From Desulfobulbaceae bacterium (GTDB lineage: Bacteria > Desulfobacterota > Desulfobulbia > Desulfobulbales > Desulfocapsaceae), in the NCBI GenBank assembly GCA_003249645.1, contig QKIH01000051.1, forward strand, positions 1 through 44,020: a stretch of 44,020 nucleotides of DNA, read 5' to 3'. Every line of letters begins with the position of its first letter. The stretch's first letter is position 1. A program made the position numbers and the translations under genes. The notes below the pieces were generated by a model, which searched no databases, had not been told where the DNA came from, and saw only the letters and a list, made by a program, of their open reading frames with translations. Of this stretch, positions 9,184 to 17,871 are shown one piece after another.

Positions 9184-9663
9184 GTGAAAGAGAAAAGCGT
9201 TGCTGAAAGTACAGTTATCATGGCACAGGTCATGAATCCGCTAGACGCCAATCCTGCCGGAAATGTCCATGGCGGTGTGATAATGAAGCTAATCGATACC
9301 GCTGCCGCAGCAGTCGCAAAGCGCCACGCCAGATCAAATGCAGTCACAGCCTCCATCGATCGGCTTGATTTTCATAAGCCTGTCTACATCGGTGATCTTG
9401 TCACCTTCAAAGCAAGCCTCAACTATACCGGCCGCACCTCCATGGAAATTGGTGTAAGGGTCGAAGCAGAAACCTTAATGACCGGTGAGATTCGCCATGC
9501 TGTTTCCGCCTACCTCACCTTTGTTGCACTCGATGACGACGGCCGTCCCCGGGAAATTCCTCAGCTTCACCTGACAACAGAGGAAGACAAGCGGCGAAAT
9601 CAGGAGGCAATCTCACGCAGAGAAGTACGGATTCTGGAACGCCAGCGTGAGAAAAACGGATAA
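9184..9663 (+). CDS. Acyl-CoA thioesterase, hotdog fold (YciA/BACH type)
   Basis: A 159-residue single hotdog domain. Conserved features are NPAGNVHGGVIMKLIDTAAA (the Asn/His-Gly-Gly helix and Asp that line the active site), the strand SIDRLDFHKPVYIGD and GRTSMEIGVRVEAE. These match acyl-CoA hydrolases of the YciA/cytosolic acyl-CoA hydrolase group, which cleave acyl-CoA to free acid and CoA in the cytoplasm. The GTG start at 9184 is supported by AAGGAG at 9172-9177. A short basic tail (RRNQEAISRREVRILERQREK) follows the domain. The gene is monocistronic, and chain-length preference is unknown. Confidence 0.88.
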   Translation: MKEKSVAESTVIMAQVMNPLDANPAGNVHGGVIMKLIDTAAAAVAKRHARSNAVTASIDRLDFHKPVYIGDLVTFKASLNYTGRTSMEIGVRVEAETLMTGEIRHAVSAYLTFVALDDDGRPREIPQLHLTTEEDKRRNQEAISRREVRILERQREKNG

Positions 9664-9849
9664 AAGACTGTCGTCAAAAAGCTCTTCAAGTGCTGCACCC
9701 ACTTCTATAATCTCGATACCAATACGAAAGAATTGTGGTATATTATCGCACAGAAAATGGGCTTAACTACAGATCCCATCGGCACCGGTATGTATTCGTC
9801 TTATTTATGGAATGTCCTTTGAACAAGAGAATAGTTAGAAAAAAAGAGT

Positions 9850-10236
9850 GTGAAAATAATGGAACATTTTTATTACCCGACCAATCATTTCAAGCGCCAG
9901 CTTGAGCATCTGGAACGAGATGATATCAATAGTTTTAAACGTGTGAGCAAGGTGATAGACCGTCTTCTTGTCGATCCGACCAATGCCGACGGCAAGATGA
10001 GAGGAATTTATGACGGGCGTCTGAAAAAATATGTCGGCAGAGCTGACTACCGAATTATTTATCACTGGTGCAGCCAATGCAGGAAAGAAAAAATGCACCT
10101 CACGAATAGCTGTGGACAATGCGGGAAAATCCCCGAAAACTCTGTTATTTTCTTTGAATTATACCATAAAAAAGACATGAAAAAACTGCAGGATCATTCT
10201 GACTACCACTGTGACAAGCATCAATGCGACAATTGA
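9850..10236 (+). CDS. RelE/ParE-like toxin-fold protein with four-cysteine insertion
   Basis: A 128-residue protein with the pattern of a RelE/ParE fold: N-terminal helices (FKRQLEHLERDDINSFKRVSKVIDRL), a strand pair ending in GRADYRIIYHW, and a final strand VIFFELYHKKDMKKL, which corresponds to the usual RIIY...VGHRKDVY ending. Between these two strands sits an insertion with CSQC and CGQC pairs separated by about 14 residues, which would form a zinc ribbon. The family includes ribosome-dependent mRNA interferases and gyrase poisons. No antitoxin gene is visible on either side, so this may be a solitary or repurposed member. The start may be the GTG at 9850 or the ATG at 9859. The fold call is by pattern only. 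Confidence 0.6.
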   Translation: MKIMEHFYYPTNHFKRQLEHLERDDINSFKRVSKVIDRLLVDPTNADGKMRGIYDGRLKKYVGRADYRIIYHWCSQCRKEKMHLTNSCGQCGKIPENSVIFFELYHKKDMKKLQDHSDYHCDKHQCDN

Positions 10237-10621
10237 AGTTCATTCTCTCCCACAAGACTTTTTTCTCTGACTCTTACAACACATTATAGGATAAAAATTA
10301 ATATTCAAAAGGCTATCTGATTCTTATCAATCTTCCTAATATAGGTCTGTTGCACTAATAAAAATCATCCCTAACACGACACAAACCTATCAACTAAAAC
10401 GGCAAAAAAGTTACGCTCAAATAACGCGTTATAACCTTCATTGCCGTCCCCTCATTCCTTCAATTACGATTTTGAATTACAAAGTTATTAAATTACGAAT
10501 TTGTTACTTGATTTTAAAATAACAACAAGTTAGGATGCCAACTTTTAATGTGTTAGGTATTTTTTTATTTAGAAGAGCATTTCGACAGTAAATTGCTCAC
10601 TCATAAAAGGGGAGAATAAAC
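10237..10621. other. AT-rich leader/promoter region of the PEP-CTERM gene
   Basis: About 385 bases, strongly AT-rich, with repeated ATTACGA(A/T)TT-like words around 10465-10505. The ribosome binding site is AGGGGAG at about 10607-10614. I looked for a sigma-54 -24/-12 element, because PEP-CTERM genes often have one, and found only a poor match near 10580-10595. No ORF or clear hairpin. Confidence 0.35.
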
Positions 10622-11245
10622 ATGAAAAAAATTTACACAGCAGGACTGTTTGCCGCTTGCATGTTTGCAGCATTTTCGGGTTCAGCATTTGCTGATATGA
10701 TTATTGATAATACGGATACCGACTATGTTCAGACCGTTGGGGTCTGGTCTTCCAGCACATCTATTGCCAATAGCTACGAAGGTGTGGACTACTCTGTTTC
10801 ATGGGGACGAAACAGCAGTGGTGATAATATTGCCTCTTTCACTTATTTGATAGGTGATTATCTGGCTGCTAATAGTTCACTTGGCTCATACTTAGTCACT
10901 CTGCTTTGGCCATCTACTAGCAGTTATCGTTCCAACTCTCTTTCCGTCACATTATGGGACGGAACAAGCTCATATAATTTCAGCATCGATCAAACTGGTG
11001 CAACTGGCCAGGCATCATATGATTTCGGCACATTCACCCTTGGTGCGGGCAGCTATTTAACCCTCTTTGTCGATGATAATGTAGCAGACGGCGAGGCCGC
11101 AATTGCTGATGCGCTGAAACTCACATCTGTTGTCGCATCGGACCCCACATCTGGCCCAACCCCTACTCCTGAGCCTGCCACCATGGCATTATTCGGACTA
11201 GGTCTTGGAGGATTAGTTATAAGAAGAAAGATCGGCAGAAAATAA
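10622..11245 (+). CDS. PEP-CTERM sorted exported protein
   Basis: A 207-residue secreted protein. Residues 1-24 form a clear signal peptide (KK followed by a hydrophobic stretch and SAFA as cleavage site). The C terminus has the full PEP-CTERM tripartite signal: TPEPATMALFGLGLGGLVI followed by the basic RRKIGRK. Exosortase (EpsH/XrtA) recognises and cleaves such signals, and substrates are usually delivered to the cell surface or exopolysaccharide matrix. The mature part is rich in Ser, Thr, Asn, Gly and Tyr with no cysteine, typical of matrix proteins. No exosortase or polysaccharide genes lie in the window, so the sorting system must be elsewhere. Start supported by AGGGGAG. Confidence 0.9.
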   Translation: MKKIYTAGLFAACMFAAFSGSAFADMIIDNTDTDYVQTVGVWSSSTSIANSYEGVDYSVSWGRNSSGDNIASFTYLIGDYLAANSSLGSYLVTLLWPSTSSYRSNSLSVTLWDGTSSYNFSIDQTGATGQASYDFGTFTLGAGSYLTLFVDDNVADGEAAIADALKLTSVVASDPTSGPTPTPEPATMALFGLGLGGLVIRRKIGRK

Positions 11246-11275
11246 GGCCGCATCTCATTTTCTTTTTTTTACATG

Positions 11276-11322
11276 AATTATTACAGATCCCTTAATGCTC
11301 TTGAAAGGGATCTGTAATAATT
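11276..11322. terminator. Perfect 18-bp hairpin after the PEP-CTERM gene
   Basis: Arms 11276-11293 and 11305-11322 are exact complements over 18 bp (beginning AATTATTACAGATCC) around an 11-nt loop. It starts 30 bases after the stop codon. The sequence that follows is not T-rich, but a T-run (11261-11270) precedes it, so it would be a better terminator on the minus strand; it could also protect the mRNA 3' end. Confidence 0.65.
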
Positions 11323-11532
11323 TGATTCTCCTCCTGAATTAGCAAAATCATTATCCTCAACAGTAGTTTTTGCGTTCTCCTTCATAGAAAGGCCTGCCAG
11401 ATCATTCATATTTTTTTCACAAAAACGCCAAATCCGTCTTTAACCAATATTCTCCATTACTTTTTTCTCATTTTCTGCTAATCATTTAATAAGTTGCTAA
11501 GTGTTTTTTGGTTTATCTGTCTTTTCTGATAT

Positions 11533-14500
11533 GTGCCTGAATTTTCAGGCCGGCTTTTGAGAACTGTTTTGACCACAAACGCACGACCAACAGCACACAA
11601 GGGTTCAGGTTCTGTTCTGGTAGCAGGAGCAGGAATCGGCGGGATGCAGACTGCTCTTGACCTTGCCGACAGCGGATTTCTTGTTCATCTTGTCACACAG
11701 GAGCCATCAATTGGCGGCACCATGGCCCGTCTTGACAAGACCTTTCCCACCGGAGACTGTGCTATGTGCATGATCTCATGATCTCGCCACGCATGGTTGA
11801 ATCCGGGCGCCACCATAATATCAAGCTGCATACGCTTTCCAAGGTCACTGAGCTTAACGGCGAGCCTGGTAATTTCACGGCAACTGTTCACCGGCAGGCC
11901 CGCTTCGTCGATCCGAAAAAATGTACAGGATGCGGAGCCTGTGAAACCGCCTGCCCGACAAAGGTTGATGACAGTTTCAACCAGAATCTGAATAAAAGAA
12001 AGGCTATCTATGCCCTCTTTCCTCAGGCTGTCCCCAATACCAGAGCCATAGATAAAGAACATTGTCTTTTCCTTACCCGGGGCGTCTGTAAAAAATGCCA
12101 GAAGGTATGCACCGCCGAAGCTATCAATTTTGACGATGTCGACCAAGATATCACCCTTGATATCGGGGCAATCGTCCTAAGCCCCGGACTTGCCACCTAC
12201 AATCCTGCCGAAACCCGTGAATTCGGTCACGGCCGCATAGCAGATGTCATCACCTCGCTGCAGTTTGAAAGGCTGCTTTCCGCATCGGGGCCATGCGGCG
12301 GCAAAGTCGCCAGGCCGTCTGATGAAAAGGCTCCGAAAAAAATTGCCTGGATTCAGTGCGTCGGCTCAAGAAACTGCCACAACAGTAACAGCTGGTGCTC
12401 TTCGGTGTGCTGCATGTACGCTGCAAAACAGGCAGTCATTGCCAAAGAACATGACAAAGAGGTCGATGCGACCATATTTTATATGGAGCTTCGCGCCCAT
12501 GGAAAAAACTTTGACCGCTTCATCGATCGGGCCAAAACTGTTCACCAGCTGAAATACGTGCGGGCCATGGTTTCTGAAGTTCTGGAAGATTGCGAAACCG
12601 GTGATCTTATCATCCATTATGTCGATGAAGAAGCAGGAGTCATTCAAGCGCATTTTGATATGGTGGTGCTCTCTGTCGGTTTTCAACCGCATCATGAAGC
12701 TGAAGAGTTTGCCCGGATTTTCGGCATCAACCACAATGCATACAACTTTGCCGCAACCTCCTCGACTGCTCCGCTTAAAACCTCAAGAGCTGGAATTTTC
12801 GTCGCTGGAACCTATCAGGGTCCCAAAGATATCCCGGATACCGTCACCCAGGCAAGCGGTGCAGCAGCCGAAGTCATGGGGCTGCTGAGCAGTTATCGCG
12901 GCAGTGAGATCGAAGAAATACATCTCCCCCCAGAACAGGATGTTGCTGATCAGGAAGAACGCATAGGCGTCTTTGTCTGTCATTGCGGCACCAACATTGC
13001 CGGTACCGTTGATGTTAAACGGGTCGCTGATACGATCAGCATGGAAAACGGCGTTAGGCACAGCCAGACTGTGATGTATGCCTGCGCGCCCGACGGACAG
13101 GAACGTATTCGACAGGAAATTAAAGAAAAGGGGCTCAACCGTATCGTAGTTGCATCCTGCACACCGCGAACCCACGCGCCGCTCTTTCAGGAAACGATTA
13201 GGGAAGCAGGCCTCAATAAATATCTCTTTGAACTGGCAGACATTCGTGAACAGTGCTCATGGTGTCATCAGGACAACCCTGAAAGAGCCACGGCAAAGGC
13301 TATCGATATCGTTCGTATGAATGTGGCTAAGTCCCGTTATCTCTCTCCTGTCAAGGCTGAGAGTTTTTCTGTTACCCCGTCTGTTCTCATTATCGGCGGC
13401 GGCATAGCCGGTATGGTCTCTTCACTTTCACTTGCCGGTCAGGGATATGCCGTTCACCTGGTTGAAAAAGAACATACTCTTGGCGGTCTGCTGAAAAATA
13501 TCTATCGCGACATTGAGGGAGCTGACGTCCAGGCCTATCTGAAAGATATAACCAGTAAGGTTGAACAGCATCCGGCAATTACCGTCTATACAGAGGCCAA
13601 ACCGATTTCAACCGACGGCTTTGTTGGTAATTTTACAACAGTGCTGTCGAACGGAAAGAAGATCGGACACGGCGCAACCCTCATCGCATCAGGCGGCAGG
13701 GAATATATCCCTCAGGAATACGGGTACGGCAGTTCAGACAAAATTATCACCCAACGGCAACTCGAGCAGCAGCTGGCTGATGGCTGGAAGAACGGTGCAA
13801 AAAACCTCGTCATGATTCAGTGTGTCGGTTCCCGGGAAGAACCTGCCAATTACTGCTCAAGAATATGCTGTCAGGATGCATTGAAAAATGCACTGGCTAT
13901 TAAGGAAAGGAGCCCGGAGACACAGGTTGTCATATTGTATCGCGATCTTCGCGCCTATGGTTTGAAAGAAACCTATTATCATCAGGCCCGTGAAAAAGGC
14001 GTGTTGTTCATGCTGTATACCGTCGATAAAAAACCGAAAATCATCGAGCAGCCGGATCAGTACCGGGTACTTTTCCACAGCCATGTCCTGGGCCGAGAAA
14101 TGGAGGTTGAGGCGGATACAATCGTGCTTTCAACCGGCCTCAGACCACAGAAGGATGTTTCCGATCTTGAAAAACTCTTTAAGCTGACCAGAAACGATGA
14201 CGACTACTTTATGGAGGCACATATCAAACTGCGCCCGGTCGATCTGCCAAGCGAAGGACTCTTTCTGACGGGACTTGCCCACTCACCCAAAAACCTTGAA
14301 GAAACTATCAGCCAGGCCATGGCCGCTGCCGGCAGGATCGGAGCCCTTCTTTCCCACGACAAGCTCACAGTCTCCGGCATCGTTGCAAGACACAACCGCG
14401 ATTTGTGTATGTCATGTCTTGCCTGCCTGAGGGCATGTCCTTTTGGTGCTCCCTATATCGATACGGACGGCAAAATCAGTCACAACCCCATTAAATGCAC

Positions 14501-14606
14501 GGGGTGCGGAATATGTGCCGGGGTTTGCCCCGCGAAAGCGTTTCAGGTCAACAACTTCACCGACCAGCAGATGCTGGCCATGGTTGATGCCGCAACAGGA
14601 TTGTAG
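11533..14606 (+). CDS. hdrA: HdrA-like FAD/iron-sulfur electron-transfer subunit, frame broken by an 8-bp duplication
   Basis: Read with one copy of the duplication at 11770-11785 removed, this is one ~1021-residue protein. Layout: a first FAD domain (GAGIGG about residue 32, [17 protein letters not shown] about 75-90); ferredoxin-type cysteines [11 protein letters not shown] (about 127) and [16 protein letters not shown] (about 174); CVGSRN with [10 protein letters not shown] (about 275); then a second, near complete HdrA with [12 protein letters not shown] (about 477), IIGGGIAG (about 616) and CVGSREE; and C-terminal clusters [11 protein letters not shown] and [11 protein letters not shown] (about 955-995). 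HdrA carries the FAD that bifurcates electrons in heterodisulfide-reductase-type complexes. In the sequence as given, frame 1 stops at TGA 11779-11781 after 82 residues and the rest is open from ATG 11766 or 11778. The GTG start is uncertain: no good ribosome binding site, and it overlaps a palindrome at 11535-11550. First gene of the mvhD-metV-metF operon. Confidence 0.85.
11770..11785. repeat. 8-bp tandem duplication disrupting hdrA
   Basis: ATGATCTC occurs twice in direct succession (11770-11777 and 11778-11785). Removing one copy restores the conserved HdrA reading [13 protein letters not shown] without any other change. With both copies present the upstream frame ends at a TGA that overlaps an in-frame ATG (ATGA at 11778-11781) for the downstream frame. 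Confidence 0.9.
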
Positions 14607-14609
14607 CCC

Positions 14610-15110
14610 ATGACGATAACCGAACAGCAGCAAGCAAAAATTCCCGAGGAGCATAGTGCCTGGCAGCCGAATATCATCGCCTTTGCCTGTCATTATTGTG
14701 CCTTTGCCGCCGCTGATCTCGCCGGGGTAATGCGCCTTTCCTACTCACCGAATGTTAAAATTATTCGTCTTCCCTGCACCGGCAAGCTCGATCAAAGCTA
14801 TATCCTGCGAGCCTTTGAACGCGGGGTTGATGGAGTTTTTGCCGCCGGCTGAATGGAAGGCCAATGTCATTTCCTGGATGGAAATCGAAACGCAACCAAC
14901 CGCATCAAGATCCTGAAACAGAAACTGGCTGTGGTTAATATTGATGCAGAACGTTTAGAATTCTTCAATCTTTCAGCAGCCCAAGGCCCACGCTGGGCTG
15001 AGATCTGTACCGAATTCACCGAAAAAGTTCGGGCATTAGGCCCCTCACCGGTCAGAGTGGCCCTTGAGAAAAAACAGAGTTACAAAGAAAACCCGGAAGA
15101 GAACCTATGA
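14610..15110 (+). CDS. mvhD: MvhD-like hydrogenase/Hdr delta subunit, selenoprotein (UGA at 14850-14852)
   Basis: Reading UGA at 14850-14852 as selenocysteine gives one 166-residue protein with Sec at residue 81. The N part has IIAFACHYCAFAAADLAG and RLPCTGKLDQSYILRAFERG; the UGA stands in GVFAAG-Sec-MEGQCHF, where the family has GC.EG.CH; the C part continues with NLSAAQGPRW. MvhD is a [2Fe-2S] protein that passes electrons between a donor enzyme and HdrA. Selenocysteine at this site is known in related archaeal VhuD proteins. A hairpin follows the UGA (14869-14885). The gene lies 3 bases after hdrA and overlaps metV by ATGA. Splitting it into two ORFs would be wrong, since both halves are needed for the family domain. 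Confidence 0.93.
14869..14885 (+). promoter_or_regulatory. Candidate SECIS hairpin in mvhD
   Basis: Perfect 6-bp stem ATTTCC / GGAAAT with loop TGGAT, starting 16 nt after the UGA. Bacterial SECIS elements lie just downstream of the UGA in the coding region and carry G residues in the apical loop for SelB; both features are present. It resembles the fdhA hairpin in stem length and loop size. Confidence 0.7.
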
Positions 15111-15775
15111 TAGTCGGAGAACAGAAACCCTTTGATGAAATCTGGGAGATGGTCAAGGATTATAACAAGCTGACCGTCGTCGCCTGCAACACCTGTGTTG
15201 CGGTCTGTCACCAGGGCGGTAATAAAGAGGCCGAACTGATGGCTTCGCTCCTGCGGATGAAAGCAACCCAGGAAGGCCTTGAGATCGAAATTGTCCATGT
15301 CGGTGTCGAGCGACAGTGCGAACATGAATTTTACGCAGCGGTCCAGGAAATGATCGGCGAATCTGAAGCGGTATTAAGCCTTGGCTGCGGCATCGGTGTG
15401 CAGTTTATGGCCGAGAAGTTTCAGACTATTCCGGTCTACCCGGGTCTCAACACGAAATTTATAGGCGATGTAGTCGAAAAAGGTGTTTTCCAGGAAAAAT
15501 GCCAGGCCTGCGGAGACTGCCTGCTCGGCATAACCGGAGGTGTCTGCCCGATAACCAGATGCGCCAAAAGGGTGATGAACGGTCCATGCGGAGGATCAAC
15601 GGACGGCAAGTGCGAAATATCAAAGGATCAGGATTGTGCATGGCAGCTGATTATCAATCGGCTTGAAGCCATGGGTAAACTGGACAGATATGAAAAACTG
15701 ACCCCGATAAAGGACTGGTCAAAAGATCGGGCGGGCGGGCCGAGAAAATTCAGGTACGAAGAAGGAGACGAATAG
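15107..15775 (+). CDS. metV: MetV-like zinc/iron-sulfur partner of methylenetetrahydrofolate reductase
   Basis: A 222-residue cytoplasmic protein that starts in the ATGA overlap with mvhD. Motifs fit the MTHFR C-terminal-like (MetV) family: VACNTCVAVCHQGG (residues 26-38), LGCGIGVQ, a cluster CQACGDCLLGITGGVCPITRC (about 130-150) and NGPCGGSTDGKCEIS. In acetogens MetV binds iron-sulfur clusters and zinc and joins MetF in the enzyme that reduces methylene-THF to methyl-THF in the Wood-Ljungdahl methyl branch. Here it is located between mvhD and metF and would pass electrons from HdrA/MvhD to the MetF flavin. The order and overlaps support a stable complex. Confidence 0.88.
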   Translation: MIVGEQKPFDEIWEMVKDYNKLTVVACNTCVAVCHQGGNKEAELMASLLRMKATQEGLEIEIVHVGVERQCEHEFYAAVQEMIGESEAVLSLGCGIGVQFMAEKFQTIPVYPGLNTKFIGDVVEKGVFQEKCQACGDCLLGITGGVCPITRCAKRVMNGPCGGSTDGKCEISKDQDCAWQLIINRLEAMGKLDRYEKLTPIKDWSKDRAGGPRKFRYEEGDE

Positions 15776-16707
15776 TGGAGACGGTCACCGACAGCAAACT
15801 TGAAAAAATCCTCAAAAGCGGACAACTTGCTGTAACCAGTGAGTGCGGTCCGCCACGCTCCGCTGATCCTGAGCCGATCATCAAAAAAGGCGAAATGCTG
15901 AGAAACCATGTCGATGCAGTCAATATCACCGACAACCAGACTTCTGTGACAAGACTGTGCAGTCTCGCCTCCTGCATTCACCTGAAATTGATCGGGCTTG
16001 AGCCGGTACTGCAGATGGTGGTCCGTGACCGCAACCGGATTGCCCTGCAGAGTGATATCCTGGGTGCAGCCTCACACGGCATCAACAACATTCTCTGTCT
16101 TTCCGGCGATCATCAGAGCTTCGGCGACCATCCGCAGTCACAGAATGTCTTTGACCTCGATTCGATGCAGCTTATACAAACTGTACGATACATGCGTGAT
16201 GAAGGGAAATTCCTTGGCGGTGATGAGATAAAAGTGCCACCGAAAATGTTTGTCGGTGCAGCAGCCAATCCTTTCGCTGATCCCTTTTCTATCCGGGTTC
16301 CGCGGCTGGCCAAAAAACTGGCGGCCGGTGCTGAATTCATTCAGACCCAGTGCGTCTATAATCTTGAAAAATTCGAACTGTGGATGAAAGGGGTGCGGGA
16401 ACGCGGACTGGACAAAAAACTCTTCATCCTGCCAGGCATTACCCCGCTTCGTTCAGCCGGAATGGCTAAATTTCTGCGGAAAAATGTTCCTGGTATGGAT
16501 GTGCCGGAAGAACTTATCAAGCGTATGGAAGGAGTAGATAAAAAAGACCAGGCCGATGAAGGAATAACCATCGCGATTGAAACAATACAGCGTTTAAAAG
16601 AGATTGACGGAGTTGCCGGTTTTCATATCATGGCCATTGAGTGGGAGCAGAAAGTCCCGGAGATTGTCGAACGGGCAGGTCTTTATCCACGTCCTGTTAT
16701 AGAATAA
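15775..16707 (+). CDS. metF: 5,10-methylenetetrahydrofolate reductase
   Basis: A 310-residue TIM-barrel flavoprotein. Supporting motifs are SECGPPRSADPEPI near the N terminus (substrate-side Glu), VNITDNQT, a flavin-binding segment ILCLSGDHQSFGDHP (about 105-120), GAAANPFADP and FIQTQCVYNLEKFELW (about 187-202), and FILPGITPL. The enzyme reduces methylene-THF to methyl-THF; next to metV, mvhD and hdrA it is likely the methyl-branch enzyme of the Wood-Ljungdahl pathway rather than the NADH-dependent biosynthetic type. The GTG start overlaps the metV stop by one base and has GAAGGAG 7 bases ahead. It is the last gene of the operon and is followed by a hairpin. Confidence 0.93.
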   Translation: METVTDSKLEKILKSGQLAVTSECGPPRSADPEPIIKKGEMLRNHVDAVNITDNQTSVTRLCSLASCIHLKLIGLEPVLQMVVRDRNRIALQSDILGAASHGINNILCLSGDHQSFGDHPQSQNVFDLDSMQLIQTVRYMRDEGKFLGGDEIKVPPKMFVGAAANPFADPFSIRVPRLAKKLAAGAEFIQTQCVYNLEKFELWMKGVRERGLDKKLFILPGITPLRSAGMAKFLRKNVPGMDVPEELIKRMEGVDKKDQADEGITIAIETIQRLKEIDGVAGFHIMAIEWEQKVPEIVERAGLYPRPVIE

Positions 16708-16718
16708 CGTCAAAATTG

Positions 16719-16734
16719 CAACATCCAAATGTTG
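16719..16734. terminator. Small hairpin after metF
   Basis: CAACAT CCAA ATGTTG, a 6-bp perfect stem with 4-nt loop, 11 bases after the metF stop. Not followed by a T-run; may act with the larger hairpin at 16787-16824. Confidence 0.4.
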
Positions 16735-16786
16735 TTGAGCACACGAGCCACAACTGAGTTTTAAAGGAAATCAATCAGATCAATAT

Positions 16787-16824
16787 GGGTCAGAACGATC
16801 GGTTGCTGATGATCGCCCTGACCC
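16787..16824. terminator. Hairpin between convergent metF and flagellin genes
   Basis: GGGTCAG and CTGACCC form the base, then after a 2-by-2 internal loop CGATC pairs with GATCG, leaving a 10-nt loop. It lies between the two converging genes and probably ends transcription in both directions. Confidence 0.6.
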
Positions 16825-16851
16825 GGCCCGCCGCCACATTCAGTTGGCAGG

Positions 16852-17655
16852 TTATAACAGGCCCAATACCGACTGCGAAGACTGCTGCATCTGGGATTGG
16901 ATGGCGATATTTGCCTGCTGAAGGATTTTTGCCCGCAGCAGAGAAGAAACTTCAGAGGCATAATCAGCATCTTCTACCTGTGATTTCGACGCTGAAACGT
17001 TTTCAGAGATATTGGAAAGGTTCGAAATAACCGATTCCAACCTGTTCTGCACGGCGCCGAGACCACTCCTCATATCAGAAACACTGCCAATGGCGGTATC
17101 AATCGCAGCCAGCGCATCCTGAGCACCTTCAGCAGTGCCAATGGAGAGCGAACCGACACCAAGAGCTGTCTGATCTACACCATCCAGCGAAACCTCAATG
17201 TTTTCTCCGCTGTTTGCACCAACCTGAAAAGTACTCGAGAGAGAACCGTCCAGGACAGGTTGACCGTTAAACGTTGTCTGCTCAGCGATCTGGTTCAATT
17301 GTGACTGCAGCTGGGAGAATTCTTTGCCCATCGCGGCCCGGTCTGCCTGATTATAAATACCGTTTGCCGACTGTACAGCCAGCTCGCGCATGCGCTGGAG
17401 CACATCACTTGATCCTGAAAGAGCACCATCAGCTGTCTGGACAAGCGATATGCCGTCATTGGCATTTCTCATTGCCTGATTCAAGCCGCTTATCTGCGAA
17501 GTCATCCTGTCACTGATCGCCAGACCTGCTGCATCATCTTTGGCACTGTTGATACGTAAGCCGCTGCTCAATCTGTTAAAGGCCGTATTAAGACTCTTCT
17601 GGGTTTTATTAAACTGTGTGGTTCCGCTATAGCCGCTATTAATTGTTGAAACCAT
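16852..17655 (-). CDS. fliC: Flagellin
   Basis: A 267-residue flagellin, short for the family because the variable outer domains are almost absent. The N-terminal D0/D1 helix is canonical ([24 protein letters not shown]) and the C-terminal helix ends in SQSVLGLL. Subunits are exported by the flagellar type III system and polymerise into the filament. The start is placed at ATG 17655 and not further upstream because GGAGGGAGG lies 5-6 bases before it and the protein then begins [11 protein letters not shown], as flagellins do. A sigma-54 promoter candidate lies at 17872-17887 and a sigma-28-like -10 at 17757-17764. No other flagellar structural genes are in the window. Confidence 0.95.
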   Translation of the reverse strand: MVSTINSGYSGTTQFNKTQKSLNTAFNRLSSGLRINSAKDDAAGLAISDRMTSQISGLNQAMRNANDGISLVQTADGALSGSSDVLQRMRELAVQSANGIYNQADRAAMGKEFSQLQSQLNQIAEQTTFNGQPVLDGSLSSTFQVGANSGENIEVSLDGVDQTALGVGSLSIGTAEGAQDALAAIDTAIGSVSDMRSGLGAVQNRLESVISNLSNISENVSASKSQVEDADYASEVSSLLRAKILQQANIAIQSQMQQSSQSVLGLL

Positions 17656-17756
17656 TTCCGAACCTCCCTCCTTGGATCGCTTCAATTCGAAACCTGAGGC
17701 CCGCAACATTCCTTTGCCGTCACGGCCATTCTTACCTCATTGGAATAAGGTAATTA

Positions 17757-17764
17757 TTATCGGT
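17757..17764 (-). promoter_or_regulatory. Possible sigma-28 -10 element of the flagellin gene
   Basis: Reads ACCGATAA on the minus strand, one base from the FliA -10 consensus GCCGATAA. The -35 region (CATTTTGA at the expected spacing) is a poor match, so this is weaker than the sigma-54 candidate upstream. Confidence 0.35.
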
Positions 17765-17871
17765 TTCCATTTCAATCAAAATGGTCTTTCGCAATACGAA
17801 AAGAAGAACCGAATACCGATTTGGTTTTTCGATGTCAGACTTTCGACCATTTCATTCCTAAACACTTATCT

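Noticed and set aside
10580..10597. Possible sigma-54 promoter before the PEP-CTERM gene
   Set aside because: The -12 half (TTGCT) fits but the -24 half lacks GG, which is essential.
11779..11781. UGA in hdrA as a third selenocysteine codon
   Set aside because: Reading through this TGA gives a non-homologous frame (SRHAWLNPG), whereas removing one ATGATCTC copy restores the conserved sequence. A frameshift explains it better.
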